Below, piece by piece: positions 25,433 through 32,571 of a stretch of 64,000 bases of DNA (position 1 is the stretch's first letter; the number at the start of each line of letters is the position of its first letter). The stretch covers positions 930,001 through 994,000 of the forward strand of contig NC_017030.1 in assembly GCF_000255295.1 (NCBI RefSeq), given 5' to 3'. Under the pieces are notes generated by a model. That model was not told where the DNA came from and did no database searches. It saw only the letters and a list, made by a program, of their open reading frames with translations. Position numbers and translations under genes: made by a program. Source of the DNA: Corallococcus coralloides DSM 2259 (GTDB taxonomy: Bacteria > Myxococcota > Myxococcia > Myxococcales > Myxococcaceae).

Positions 25433-26047
25433 TCAGTTCCTCGGCTGGGGGCCTCGGGGCGGCAGGGGCTTCGCTTCGGGGGGCTTGCTGGCGCCCTTCT
25501 CCGGCAGCCAGGACAGGTCGTACACGGCCGCGTCACCCGCGGCGCGCATCAGCACCACGGAGGCGCCGTGTGCGCCGCTCATCTCCAGGCCGGCGGAGAA
25601 GAGGCCCCGGTAGAAGCCGGCCACCACCACCGGGCGGCAGGTGAGCACGTAGCGCGTGGGGCCGGTCTGCTCCAGCCGCGCCTCCAGGTAGTTGGTGCCC
25701 GTGCGCAGGTTGCGCGTCATCCGCTCCAGCATCCGGTGTGGCCCCAGAAGCCGCACCCCCGCCAGCAGCGCGCTGCCGATGAGCGTGGCCCCGTAGCCCT
25801 CCAGGAAGCGCCGGCCCACCACCTCCGCGCCGTCGTCCAGCGTGGCCGCGGGCGCGAGCACGGACGCCGCCAGCTTCAGCGACTCCACCCACACCTCCAG
25901 CGGATAGGCCACCGCCAGCTTTCCGCGAGGATCGATGCCCACGTCGCGCAGCTGCCGCGCGCACGGCTCGTCCAGGTGGTCACCCAGGGCGCGAATCAGC
26001 CCTTCGAAGCTCTGCTGGAAGACAAGGCGTTCGGGGGTCATCGGCAT
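25433..26047 (-). CDS. DUF2378 (TIGR02265) Myxococcales paralogous protein
   Basis: 204 aa; a second ATG two codons in is also possible. It shows the family pattern: VFQQSFEGLIRALG, GIDPRGKLAVAYPLEVWVESL, a helical RRFLEGYGATLIGSALLAG, and a strand-rich YVLTCRPVVVAGFYRGLFSAGLEMSG before a variable Pro-rich tail. DUF2378 proteins are numerous in myxobacteria and essentially restricted to them; their function is unknown. It is divergent from the sigma-54 activator gene, with 174 bases between the two starts. Confidence 0.88.
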   Translation of the reverse strand: MPMTPERLVFQQSFEGLIRALGDHLDEPCARQLRDVGIDPRGKLAVAYPLEVWVESLKLAASVLAPAATLDDGAEVVGRRFLEGYGATLIGSALLAGVRLLGPHRMLERMTRNLRTGTNYLEARLEQTGPTRYVLTCRPVVVAGFYRGLFSAGLEMSGAHGASVVLMRAAGDAAVYDLSWLPEKGASKPPEAKPLPPRGPQPRN

Positions 26048-26221
26048 GTCCTTCCACGCTACCCGTGTGAGCGGGGCCGCCTCAACCCGGTAGGTTCCCA
26101 GGCCTCAAGAAGTCCGCCGGGAGTGTTCGAAAACGCAGTGCGGCAGAGAGGGCCGACGGGTCGACCGGCGCGGCTCGACGCGTCGAAAGGGGGCGGGGAG
26201 GGTGCGCTAGGGTCGTGGGCC

Positions 26222-27952
26222 ATGCCGCATGACGCCCTCGCAGATGTCTCCACGGCCGCGATGCAGGAGCGCGGAGGTGCACGGGGGACTCCCCGCGCCG
26301 TGCCCGCGCTGACGGTGGTGTCCCACCCGGTGCCCCAGCGCGTGGGGGAGCGGCTGCTGTTGGACGCGGTGGTGGCGGGACGGACCCTGGCCCTGTCGCG
26401 CAACGCGCCGGACTTCGCGAAGCCGGGCAGCTCGCTGGGGCTGCCGCTGGCGGATCCATTCGTGAGCCGCAAGCCGCTGGAGCTGTCCGCCCTCGCGGCC
26501 GGGGGCGTGCGCCTGTCGGTGCCGGAGGATGGCACGCATGTGGTCGCGGCGGGCGGGCCGCTCCAGGGCGCGAGGGACTTCGGGCCGGCGGAGCTGATGG
26601 ACGGGGTGGCGCTGGAGCTGTCGGGCCGCGTGGTGCTGCTCTTGCACACGGTGGAGCTGGACGGCGAGGGCCTGGTGGACACGCAGGGCATGGTGGGCGA
26701 GAGCGCGGGCCTGCGGCGGCTGCGCAAGCACATCGAGCGGGTGGCGGACCTGGACGTGTCGGTGCTCATCCGGGGAGAGACGGGCACGGGCAAGGAGCTG
26801 GTGGCGCAGGCCATCCACCGGCTGTCACCGCGCCGGGATGGGCGCTTCGTCAGCGTCAACCTGGGGGCCATCCCCAAGGAGCTGGCGGCGGCGGAGCTGT
26901 TCGGTTCGAAGAAGGGCGCGTACTCCGGGGCCACGCAGGACCGCGAGGGCTTCTTCCGCGCCGCGCACGGAGGCACGCTGTTCCTGGACGAGGTGGGCGA
27001 GGCGCCGCCGGAAGTGCAGGTGATGCTCCTGCGGGTGCTGGAGACGGGGGAGCTGTACCCCGTGGGCGCCAGCCAGCCGGTGAAGGTGGACGTGCGGCTC
27101 ATCGCCGCGACGGACGCGCACCTGGAGGAGCAGATCCGCGACGGGCGCTTCAAGGCGCCGCTCTTGCACCGGCTGGCGGGCTACGACCTGCGCGTGCCCG
27201 CGCTGCGTGAACGGCGCGAGGACGTGGGCCGGTTGTTCTTCCACTTCGCGCGAGAGGAGCTGGCGGCGCTGGGGGATGCGGCGCGGCTGGACTCGGAGGA
27301 CCCGCACGCGGAGCCGTGGCTGCCGGCGCCGCTGGCGTCGCGGCTGGTGCGGGCGGCGTGGCCGGGGAACATCCGGCAGCTGCGAAACCTCACGCGGCAG
27401 CTCGTCATCGGGAGCCGGGGACAGGCACGCTTGCAGCTGGATCCCCAGTTGGAGGAAGCGCTGGGCACGGCGGCGGGAGCGGGGACCGCGCCGATGCCGC
27501 AAGGAGCCCACGTGGGGATTGGCGCCGCAGTGGCTCCGGCGTGGGCGGCGGGAGCGGGGACCGCGCCGATGCCGCAAGGAGCACAGGCCTCGGCTGGCAC
27601 TCCCGTGGCTCCGGCTCGCGGCGCTGACGCTCCGGAGGCTCGCGAGGCGGCGGTGCCCCGGCGCAAGCCTTCGCAGGTGACGGAGGCGGAGCTGCTGGCC
27701 GCGCTGCGGGCGAGCGCATGGGACCTGAAGGCCGCGGCGGATGCGTTGGGTATTCCGCGTCCGTCCGTCTACGACCTCATCGAGCGCAGCCCGAACCTGC
27801 GCACCGCCGGGGACCTGGGCGCGGACGAAATCACCCGCTGCTTCGAGGCCTGCGGCGGCGACCTGGACGCGATGGTGCGCACGCTGGAGGTGTCGAAGCG
27901 CGCGCTGGGGCGGCGGTTGAAGGAGCTGGGGCTGACGGCGAAGGCACCCTGA
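26222..27952 (+). CDS. Sigma-54 interacting transcriptional activator, FHA-like N-terminus
   Basis: 576 aa from the ATG at 26222. Residues ~30-140 resemble an FHA domain (GRTLALSRNAPDFAK; FVSRKPLELSA; DGTHVVAAGGPL; DGVALELSGRVVLLLH), which binds phospho-Thr peptides made by Ser/Thr kinases. The AAA+ domain has Walker A GETGTGKE (185-192), Walker B GTLFLDEVGE (~252) and R-finger region RLIAATDAHLEEQI. The sigma-54 contact loop reads GAYSGA (232-237) instead of the canonical GAFTGA. A linker carries two 25-residue repeats before the Fis-type HTH (SAWDLKAAADALGIPRPSVYDLIE). A second helical module (ITRCFEACGGDLDAMVRTLEVSKRALGRRLKEL) ends the protein. Likely an enhancer-binding protein; targets unknown. 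Confidence 0.92.
   Translation: MPHDALADVSTAAMQERGGARGTPRAVPALTVVSHPVPQRVGERLLLDAVVAGRTLALSRNAPDFAKPGSSLGLPLADPFVSRKPLELSALAAGGVRLSVPEDGTHVVAAGGPLQGARDFGPAELMDGVALELSGRVVLLLHTVELDGEGLVDTQGMVGESAGLRRLRKHIERVADLDVSVLIRGETGTGKELVAQAIHRLSPRRDGRFVSVNLGAIPKELAAAELFGSKKGAYSGATQDREGFFRAAHGGTLFLDEVGEAPPEVQVMLLRVLETGELYPVGASQPVKVDVRLIAATDAHLEEQIRDGRFKAPLLHRLAGYDLRVPALRERREDVGRLFFHFAREELAALGDAARLDSEDPHAEPWLPAPLASRLVRAAWPGNIRQLRNLTRQLVIGSRGQARLQLDPQLEEALGTAAGAGTAPMPQGAHVGIGAAVAPAWAAGAGTAPMPQGAQASAGTPVAPARGADAPEAREAAVPRRKPSQVTEAELLAALRASAWDLKAAADALGIPRPSVYDLIERSPNLRTAGDLGADEITRCFEACGGDLDAMVRTLEVSKRALGRRLKELGLTAKAP
27471..27620 (+). repeat. Two 75-bp in-frame tandem repeats in the activator linker
   Basis: Copies start at 27471 and 27546 (75 bases apart). 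Their first ~35 bases are nearly identical and the second halves diverge. Both encode a 25-residue unit beginning GAGTAPMPQGA and ending VAPA. They lie between the AAA+ domain and the HTH, so copy-number change would lengthen a flexible linker without breaking the frame. Confidence 0.85.
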
Positions 27953-28029
27953 GCGGAGGGCCACGCCGCATGGCACGCTGGATGCTAAGCCGTCGCGTCG
28001 TCCGTCCCCATCCCCCTGGAGGGTTCCCC

Positions 28030-28524
28030 ATGCGAAGCCGCGTCCTCTTCCCGCTGTGCCTCACCGGACTGCTGCTGGCCTGTGCCAGCGGTGGCGCCCG
28101 TTCCACCCCCTCCGAAGCCGCGTCGTCCGACAGCGGGCCGGTGCAGCCCTGCTCGGTGAACCCGACGCCTCCCGAGGGGACCACCCAGGTGCTCATCACC
28201 GCCAGGCCGGACGGCAAGGTGCACTTCAGCAGCACGACGGTGCAGGTGCGGGCCGGGCAGACGGTGAGCTTCGTGTCCCAGGTGCAGCAGGACCGGTGCA
28301 TCGGCGTATCCAACAGCGGGCTCCTCAAGGACGGCTCACAGAACCCCCTGCCGGTGCCCGCGTGTCAGGTCGCTTCGTGGAAGCTGCGCGCCGCGGATGA
28401 GCCGGGGACGACCACGTCGCTGTGGTCCTGCCCGACGAGCGACTGCTCCAAATGCACGCAGTCCCAGGGCATCCGGGAGACCATCAACGGCACGCTGGAA
28501 GTCACCGGACGCGGCGAGGACTGA
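28030..28524 (+). CDS. Hypothetical lipoprotein
   Basis: 164 aa from the ATG at 28030. Signal MRSRVLFPLCLTGLLLACAS has a good lipobox (LLAC). A Ser/Pro-rich spacer is followed by a beta-sandwich-like part: TTQVLITARPDGKVHFSSTTVQVRAGQTVSFVSQV, then QDRCIGVSN, ACQVASWKLRA and a Cys-rich WSCPTSDCSKCTQSQGIRETINGTLEV. The VRAGQTVSF segment recalls cupredoxin-like folds, but the copper ligands are not obvious. Six cysteines are in the mature part. Membrane- or periplasm-attached protein of unknown function. Confidence 0.72.
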   Translation: MRSRVLFPLCLTGLLLACASGGARSTPSEAASSDSGPVQPCSVNPTPPEGTTQVLITARPDGKVHFSSTTVQVRAGQTVSFVSQVQQDRCIGVSNSGLLKDGSQNPLPVPACQVASWKLRAADEPGTTTSLWSCPTSDCSKCTQSQGIRETINGTLEVTGRGED

Positions 28525-28599
28525 AGCGCGGTCCCTGCCTCTTGAGTGACCGGCAGGAGCAGCCCTGCTCCGGTGGATTCATCCCCGGAGCGGGCCACG

Positions 28600-29232
28600 T
28601 CAGGGCTTGCGGGCCCTGGCCGGCCGGGCGGGCTGCCGTGGCGGCGCTGCCGGAGTCACGGTGGCGCTGGTGCTCGCGGTGACGGCCCTGAGCTCGTCGA
28701 GCCCGAGCTGGATGTGCCGTGAGAGGTCTTGCGCCTTGGGGTCCTCGAGCCAGCGCTCGAACGCGACCTTGAAGACCGCGATGCCCGCTTCGGCGGCCAG
28801 GCTCGCGGTGGGCTCGGTGACGCCGCGCTTTCGCAGGGTCTCCGCGGCGGCCGAGGCCAGGGAGGCCAGCTTGATCAGCTCGCGCTCCCGAAGCTCGGCG
28901 TGCGCGACGAGGAGCGTCTGGCGCGCCCGGGCATGGTCGCGGCGGTCCTTGAAGAAGGGCGTCAGCGACTCGAGAGCGGCGGCGACCGTGTCGAGCGGCG
29001 CGGCCCCCGGAGGCGCCTCCGCGATGGTGGTGACGATGCGCTCGTGGAGCGCGTCCGAGCCCCCGAACAGGACCTCCTTCTTGTCGGTGAAGTAGCGGAA
29101 GAACGTCCGCTCCGTGAGCCCAGCGCGCGCGGCGATCTCCTCCACCGTCGTCCGGTCGTACCCGTGCTCCTGGAACAGGGTCATCGCGGCCTGTGCGAGC
29201 CGGTCTCGTGCGTTGGGTTCCCAGCGGCCCAT
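28600..29232 (-). CDS. TetR family regulator of the adjacent epimerase
   Basis: 210 aa. HTH: RDRLAQAAMTLFQEHGYDRTTVEEIAARAGLTERTFFRYFTDKKEVLF. The effector domain continues as TIAEAPPGAAPLDTVAAALESLTPFF with an unstructured Ala/Pro/Arg tail (TPAAPPRQPARPARARKP). It is divergent from the SDR-like epimerase, and the 80-base spacer holds three copies of a TGACATC half-site arranged as two overlapping perfect palindromes, the expected operator of this repressor. Confidence 0.93.
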   Translation of the reverse strand: MGRWEPNARDRLAQAAMTLFQEHGYDRTTVEEIAARAGLTERTFFRYFTDKKEVLFGGSDALHERIVTTIAEAPPGAAPLDTVAAALESLTPFFKDRRDHARARQTLLVAHAELRERELIKLASLASAAAETLRKRGVTEPTASLAAEAGIAVFKVAFERWLEDPKAQDLSRHIQLGLDELRAVTASTSATVTPAAPPRQPARPARARKP

Positions 29233-29261
29233 GGGCTGGAGTCTAACCTGATTGCAGTCAC

Positions 29262-29300
29262 TGACATCACTTGTTAGATGTGATGTCAGCAGCTGACATC
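29262..29300. promoter_or_regulatory. Nested palindromic TetR operator
   Basis: Two overlapping perfect inverted repeats: TGACATCAC (29262-29270) with GTGATGTCA (29280-29288) around 9 bases, and GATGTCAGC (29282-29290) with GCTGACATC (29292-29300) around one base. The middle half-site is shared, giving three TGACATC-type half-sites between the TetR start (29232) and epimerase start (29313). Confidence 0.85.
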
Positions 29301-29312
29301 AAGGGGTTTTCC

Positions 29313-30215
29313 ATGCGCGTATTCGTGACCGGTGCATCTGGCTTCATTGGTTCGGCCGTCGTCCCCGAGCTCCTGGGGGCGGGACATCAGGTGGTGGGGC
29401 TTGCCCGCTCGGATGCTTCGGCCCGGGCCCTGGAGGCGGCGGGGGCGGAGGTGCATCGCGGTTCTCTAGACGACCCGGACAGCCTGCGCGCCGGGGCGGC
29501 GAAGGCGGACGGGGTCATCCACCTGGCGTTCATCCACGACTTCTCCCGCTTCGAGGACTCGGTGCGTGCCGACGCGCGAGCGATTGAGGCGATGGGCAAG
29601 GCGCTGGAGGGTTCCCAGCGGCCTCTCGTCATCGCGGCGGGGCTGCTGTTCCTGACGCCGGGACGCGTCGCCGTGGAGACCGACGCGGCGGCTCCAACGG
29701 GGCGTGGCGCGGCGGAGGCGACGATGCTTGCGCTGGCCGAGCGAGGCGTGCGCACGTCCATCGTGCGGCTTCCGCCATCGGTTCATGGCAAGGGCGACCA
29801 CGGCTTCGTGCCGCACCTCATCACCTCCGCGCGGCGGACGGGCGTGGCGGCCTACGTCGGGGAGGGGGTGAATCGCTGGCCTGCCGTGCACCGTTCAGAC
29901 GCGGCCCGGCTCTTCCGGCTCGCGCTGGAGCGTGCCCCCGCGGGTTCAAGGCTCCACGCCGTCGCCGACGAGGGCGTGCCAACGCGGGACATCGCGGCCG
30001 TCATCGGCCGCCGGGTGGGGGTGCCGGTCGCTTCGAAGACGCCAGCGGAGGCCGGTGACTTCCTTGGCTTCCTGGGGGCACTCTTTGCGCTCGATGCTCC
30101 AGCGTCGAGCACCCGCACGCGCGAGCAGCTCGGCTGGCGGCCCGAAGGGCCCGGGCTCCTGGCGGACCTGGACGACGGCCACTACTTCGCACCGGACGCT
30201 GGCACGATCCTGTGA
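29313..30215 (+). CDS. NAD-dependent epimerase/SDR family oxidoreductase
   Basis: 300 aa from the ATG at 29313; the frame extends upstream through the operator but the Rossmann motif begins here ([21 protein letters not shown]; GxxGxxG). Extended-SDR features: [44 protein letters not shown] and a C-terminal [21 protein letters not shown]. The YxxxK catalytic pair is not obvious (the [10 protein letters not shown] region occupies that place), as in atypical extended SDRs, so it may be a reductase with altered chemistry. Expression is probably derepressed by the divergent TetR. Confidence 0.9.
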   Translation: MRVFVTGASGFIGSAVVPELLGAGHQVVGLARSDASARALEAAGAEVHRGSLDDPDSLRAGAAKADGVIHLAFIHDFSRFEDSVRADARAIEAMGKALEGSQRPLVIAAGLLFLTPGRVAVETDAAAPTGRGAAEATMLALAERGVRTSIVRLPPSVHGKGDHGFVPHLITSARRTGVAAYVGEGVNRWPAVHRSDAARLFRLALERAPAGSRLHAVADEGVPTRDIAAVIGRRVGVPVASKTPAEAGDFLGFLGALFALDAPASSTRTREQLGWRPEGPGLLADLDDGHYFAPDAGTIL

Positions 30216-30367
30216 GCGCGATGGACGAGTGCTGGGGCCTCCGCTCTACGCGACAGGTCTGACACGAGGCCACCCGGAGCCGCTGGACCGGCGCCGTCCT
30301 GCCGTCCGAGGAGCGAGAGGAGGACGCGCCGCGCCAGAACATCGGACGTGAGTTCTGTCCGTCCGCA

Positions 30368-31210
30368 CGAATGAGAAGGTGAGAACCCGGCAGGGGCTCA
30401 CCGTTCGCGGCGCACCGCACGAACCTGTCCGACAGTCGGACAGGTTTGAACAGCCGAGTCCGCAAGGGCTCCCGTTTCACCCGAGCCGCAGAAACCTGTC
30501 CGACAGTCGGACCGCGATTGGGAGAACCGTGCCGGGGACTACCGAGCCGCGGAAACCTGTCGGACAGGCTTGGGCGGCCATGTCCGCAGGGCATGCCCCT
30601 TCCGCCGAACCGCGAAAACCTGTCGGACAGTCGGACCGACATTTGAAGAACCGTGACGGGGCCTCCGCTCCAGGCGAGCCGAGGAAACCTGTCGGACAGT
30701 CGGACATGTTTGGGCGGCCGTGTCCGCAGGGCACGCCGCTCCAGCTGGGCTGCGGAAACCTGTCCGACAGTCGGACAGGTTGGACAACCGTGTCGGCGGG
30801 GGCCACGCCGCTCCAGGCGAGCCGAGGAAACCTGTCGGACAGTCGGACAGGTTCAGGTGAACCCGGACCGAGGGTTGCTGCTCCGTCCGGGTAGCGGAAA
30901 CCTGTCGGACAGTCGGACAGGTTTGGGCGGCCGTGTCCGCAGGGGCGCCACTCCAGCCGAGCGCGGAAACCTGTCGGACAGTCGGACAGCTTGGGGATGG
31001 CATGGCAGGGAGGAGCCTCCGCTCCAGGCGAGCCGAGGAAACCTGTCGGACAGTCGGACAGGTTGGGGCGGTCATGCCCGCAGGAGAGCCCCGTTGCATC
31101 CGGGCCACGGGAACTTGTCCGACAGTCGGACAGGTTTGGGCGGCCGTGCCCGCAGGGACGCCGCTTCAGTCAAGCTGCGGAAACCTGTCCGACAGTCGGA
31201 CAGGTTTTGT
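30368..31210 (+). repeat. Tandem array of palindromes (about 12 copies, ~70-bp period)
   Basis: Twelve copies of a 21-base element start at 30424, 30495, 30556, 30619, 30688, 30759, 30831, 30901, 30970, 31042, 31114 and 31184. Consensus arms are CCTGTCSGAC and GTCGGACAGG with one A between; the CC form is a perfect 10-bp inverted repeat. The copy at 30556 has lost 8 bases; those at 30495 and 30619 end GGACCG. Linkers of about 50 bases are themselves similar (GGGCGGCCGTGTCCGCAGGG, then GGAAA before each copy). A leader CGAATGAGAAGGTGAGAA (30368-30385) is shared with the second array at 62475. No gene was found in 30216-31312; the peptides readable in all frames come from the repeat. Confidence 0.93.
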
Positions 31211-31312
31211 GCGGCCGTGCCGCCAGGAGGCGGGTAGCCGGGACGTCTGGGCGCTTGGGGCGTGAGCCCGCTTCACCGTTCAACGTGGCGGCGCTGTCCC
31301 AGATGGCTTGGC

Positions 31313-31792
31313 TCAGCCCGAGGTCTCCCGATGGCTCACGGCCATCATCGTCGCGAGCATGGTCGCGACGGGCTTGAGGCCTGCGTCGGTCTCCGCGAAC
31401 ACGTCACCCGTGGTGACCGTGAGCGTCCGGCCGGGCTTCGTCACCCGGCCCTGCGCGATGAACTTCCGGCCCGCGGCGGGCGCGAGGAAGTTCACCTTGT
31501 ACTCCACCGTCAGGACCGCGGCGTCCACGGGCATCAGCGAGTACGCCGCGTAGCCACAAGCACTGTCGACGATGGCCGTGACGATGGCCGCGTGCAGATA
31601 GCCGTGCTGCTGCGTGAAGTCCTCCCGGAACGGCAGCTCGATGACGACCTCCCCCGGTGCCACGGAGGTCAGCGATGCGCCAAGCGTGTCCATGACGCGC
31701 TGGCGCGCGAAGCTGGCGCGAACGCGTTGCTCGAACGAGGCGTCCGCGGGAGTGAAGACCTGCGGTCCGAAGGGGGACTTGGTTCCGCTCAT
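31313..31792 (-). CDS. PaaI/hotdog-fold thioesterase
   Basis: 159 aa from the ATG at 31792, with a TGGAGC ribosome site. Hotdog fold with the PaaI-type motif HGYLHAAIVTAIVDSACGYAAYS (a His-Gly start of the long helix) and LTVEYKVNFLAPAAGRKFIAQGRVTKPGRTLTVTTGDVFA. It likely hydrolyses acyl- or aryl-CoA thioesters; specificity unknown. It is the second gene of a two-gene unit 17 bases after the VOC gene. Confidence 0.9.
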   Translation of the reverse strand: MSGTKSPFGPQVFTPADASFEQRVRASFARQRVMDTLGASLTSVAPGEVVIELPFREDFTQQHGYLHAAIVTAIVDSACGYAAYSLMPVDAAVLTVEYKVNFLAPAAGRKFIAQGRVTKPGRTLTVTTGDVFAETDAGLKPVATMLATMMAVSHRETSG

Positions 31793-31809
31793 CGAGGTGC
31801 TCCTGGTGT

Positions 31810-32154
31810 TCAGAGCTGCGGGGCGCTGCCGAAGCCGATCTCGTTTCCGTCCGGGTCCCGGTAGGTGGCCCGTCGGACGCCGTCTTTGTACGTCTCCTGC
31901 TTCTCCGCGTGGATCCCCCGCTCGGCGATCCGGGCCACGAGGCTGTCCAGGTCGTCCACGAAGATCGAGAGGTTCGCGTGCCCCGCGTGCTCGGGGCGCT
32001 CGTCGATGCAGATGGACCGGTGCTCCGCGAGATCCCACACCGCCTTCGTGGGCGTGGCGACGAGCGTGGGCGGCCCGCCAAACAGTCGCGAGTACCAGTC
32101 GCAAGCCGTTGCGTAGTCCGAGACGGCGATTCCGGCGTAGAGGGCAAGCGGCAT
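31810..32154 (-). CDS. VOC (glyoxalase/bleomycin-resistance) family protein
   Basis: 114 aa. Two beta-alpha-beta-beta-beta modules: AGIAVSDYATACDWYSRLFG and LSIFVDDLDSLVARIAERG, ending YRDPDGNEIGFGSAPQL, where the Glu of DPDGNEI is the family's last metal ligand. First gene of an operon with the thioesterase. It may bind or isomerise a small molecule; the substrate is not predictable. Confidence 0.9.
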   Translation of the reverse strand: MPLALYAGIAVSDYATACDWYSRLFGGPPTLVATPTKAVWDLAEHRSICIDERPEHAGHANLSIFVDDLDSLVARIAERGIHAEKQETYKDGVRRATYRDPDGNEIGFGSAPQL

Positions 32155-32231
32155 GGTCCGACGCTATGTACGTCGCGTCAGTGCGGCAACGCCTGGAACG
32201 GCGAAGACGCCGCGCACCAGCCAGCTCTGCT

Positions 32232-32571
32232 CCAGGTCGTCACGCACGGAGGTCCGAGCAAGGCCTCCTCGCGCACAGCCTTTGTCGTCATTCCGGCGGC
32301 AGCTCCGCGACCCGCGTCAGTTCGTCATGAAGGTGACCCGCGCAAGGCCTCCTCGTGCACAGCCGCTGTCGTCATTCCGGCGGCAGCTTCGCGACCCGCG
32401 TCAGGTCGTCATGCAAGCTGACCCGAGTAGGGCCTCCTTACGGCGCGCAGCCGCTGCCGTCATTCCGGCGGCAGCTTCGCGACCCGCGTCAGGTCGTCAT
32501 GCAAGCTGACCCGAGTAGGGCCTCCTGGCGGCACGTAGCCGTTGCTGTCATTCCGGCGGCAGCTTCGCGAG
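32232..32571. repeat. 84-88-bp tandem repeats derived from the kinase 3' end
   Basis: The word GTCATTCCGGCGGCAGCT recurs at 32287, 32371, 32459 and 32547 (steps of 84, 88 and 88). Between copies a conserved block reads CAGGTCGTCATGCAAGCTGACCCG-like sequence followed by GGGCCTCCT. The last copy is the end of the kinase gene itself: read on the minus strand every copy encodes AKLPPE and a TGA stop. The array fills the whole gene-free stretch 32155-32547 between the VOC start and the kinase stop. Confidence 0.88.

Noticed and set aside
30424-31204. CRISPR array
   Set aside because: Repeats are palindromic and short (21 bases), linkers are related to each other rather than unique, spacing varies and no cas gene is in the window.
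30360-31280. Long overlapping open frames in several frames encoding repeats such as NLSDSRTG or CPTVRQVS
   Set aside because: They are the translation of the palindromic array, which lacks stops in most frames; no consistent start, ribosome site or codon bias.
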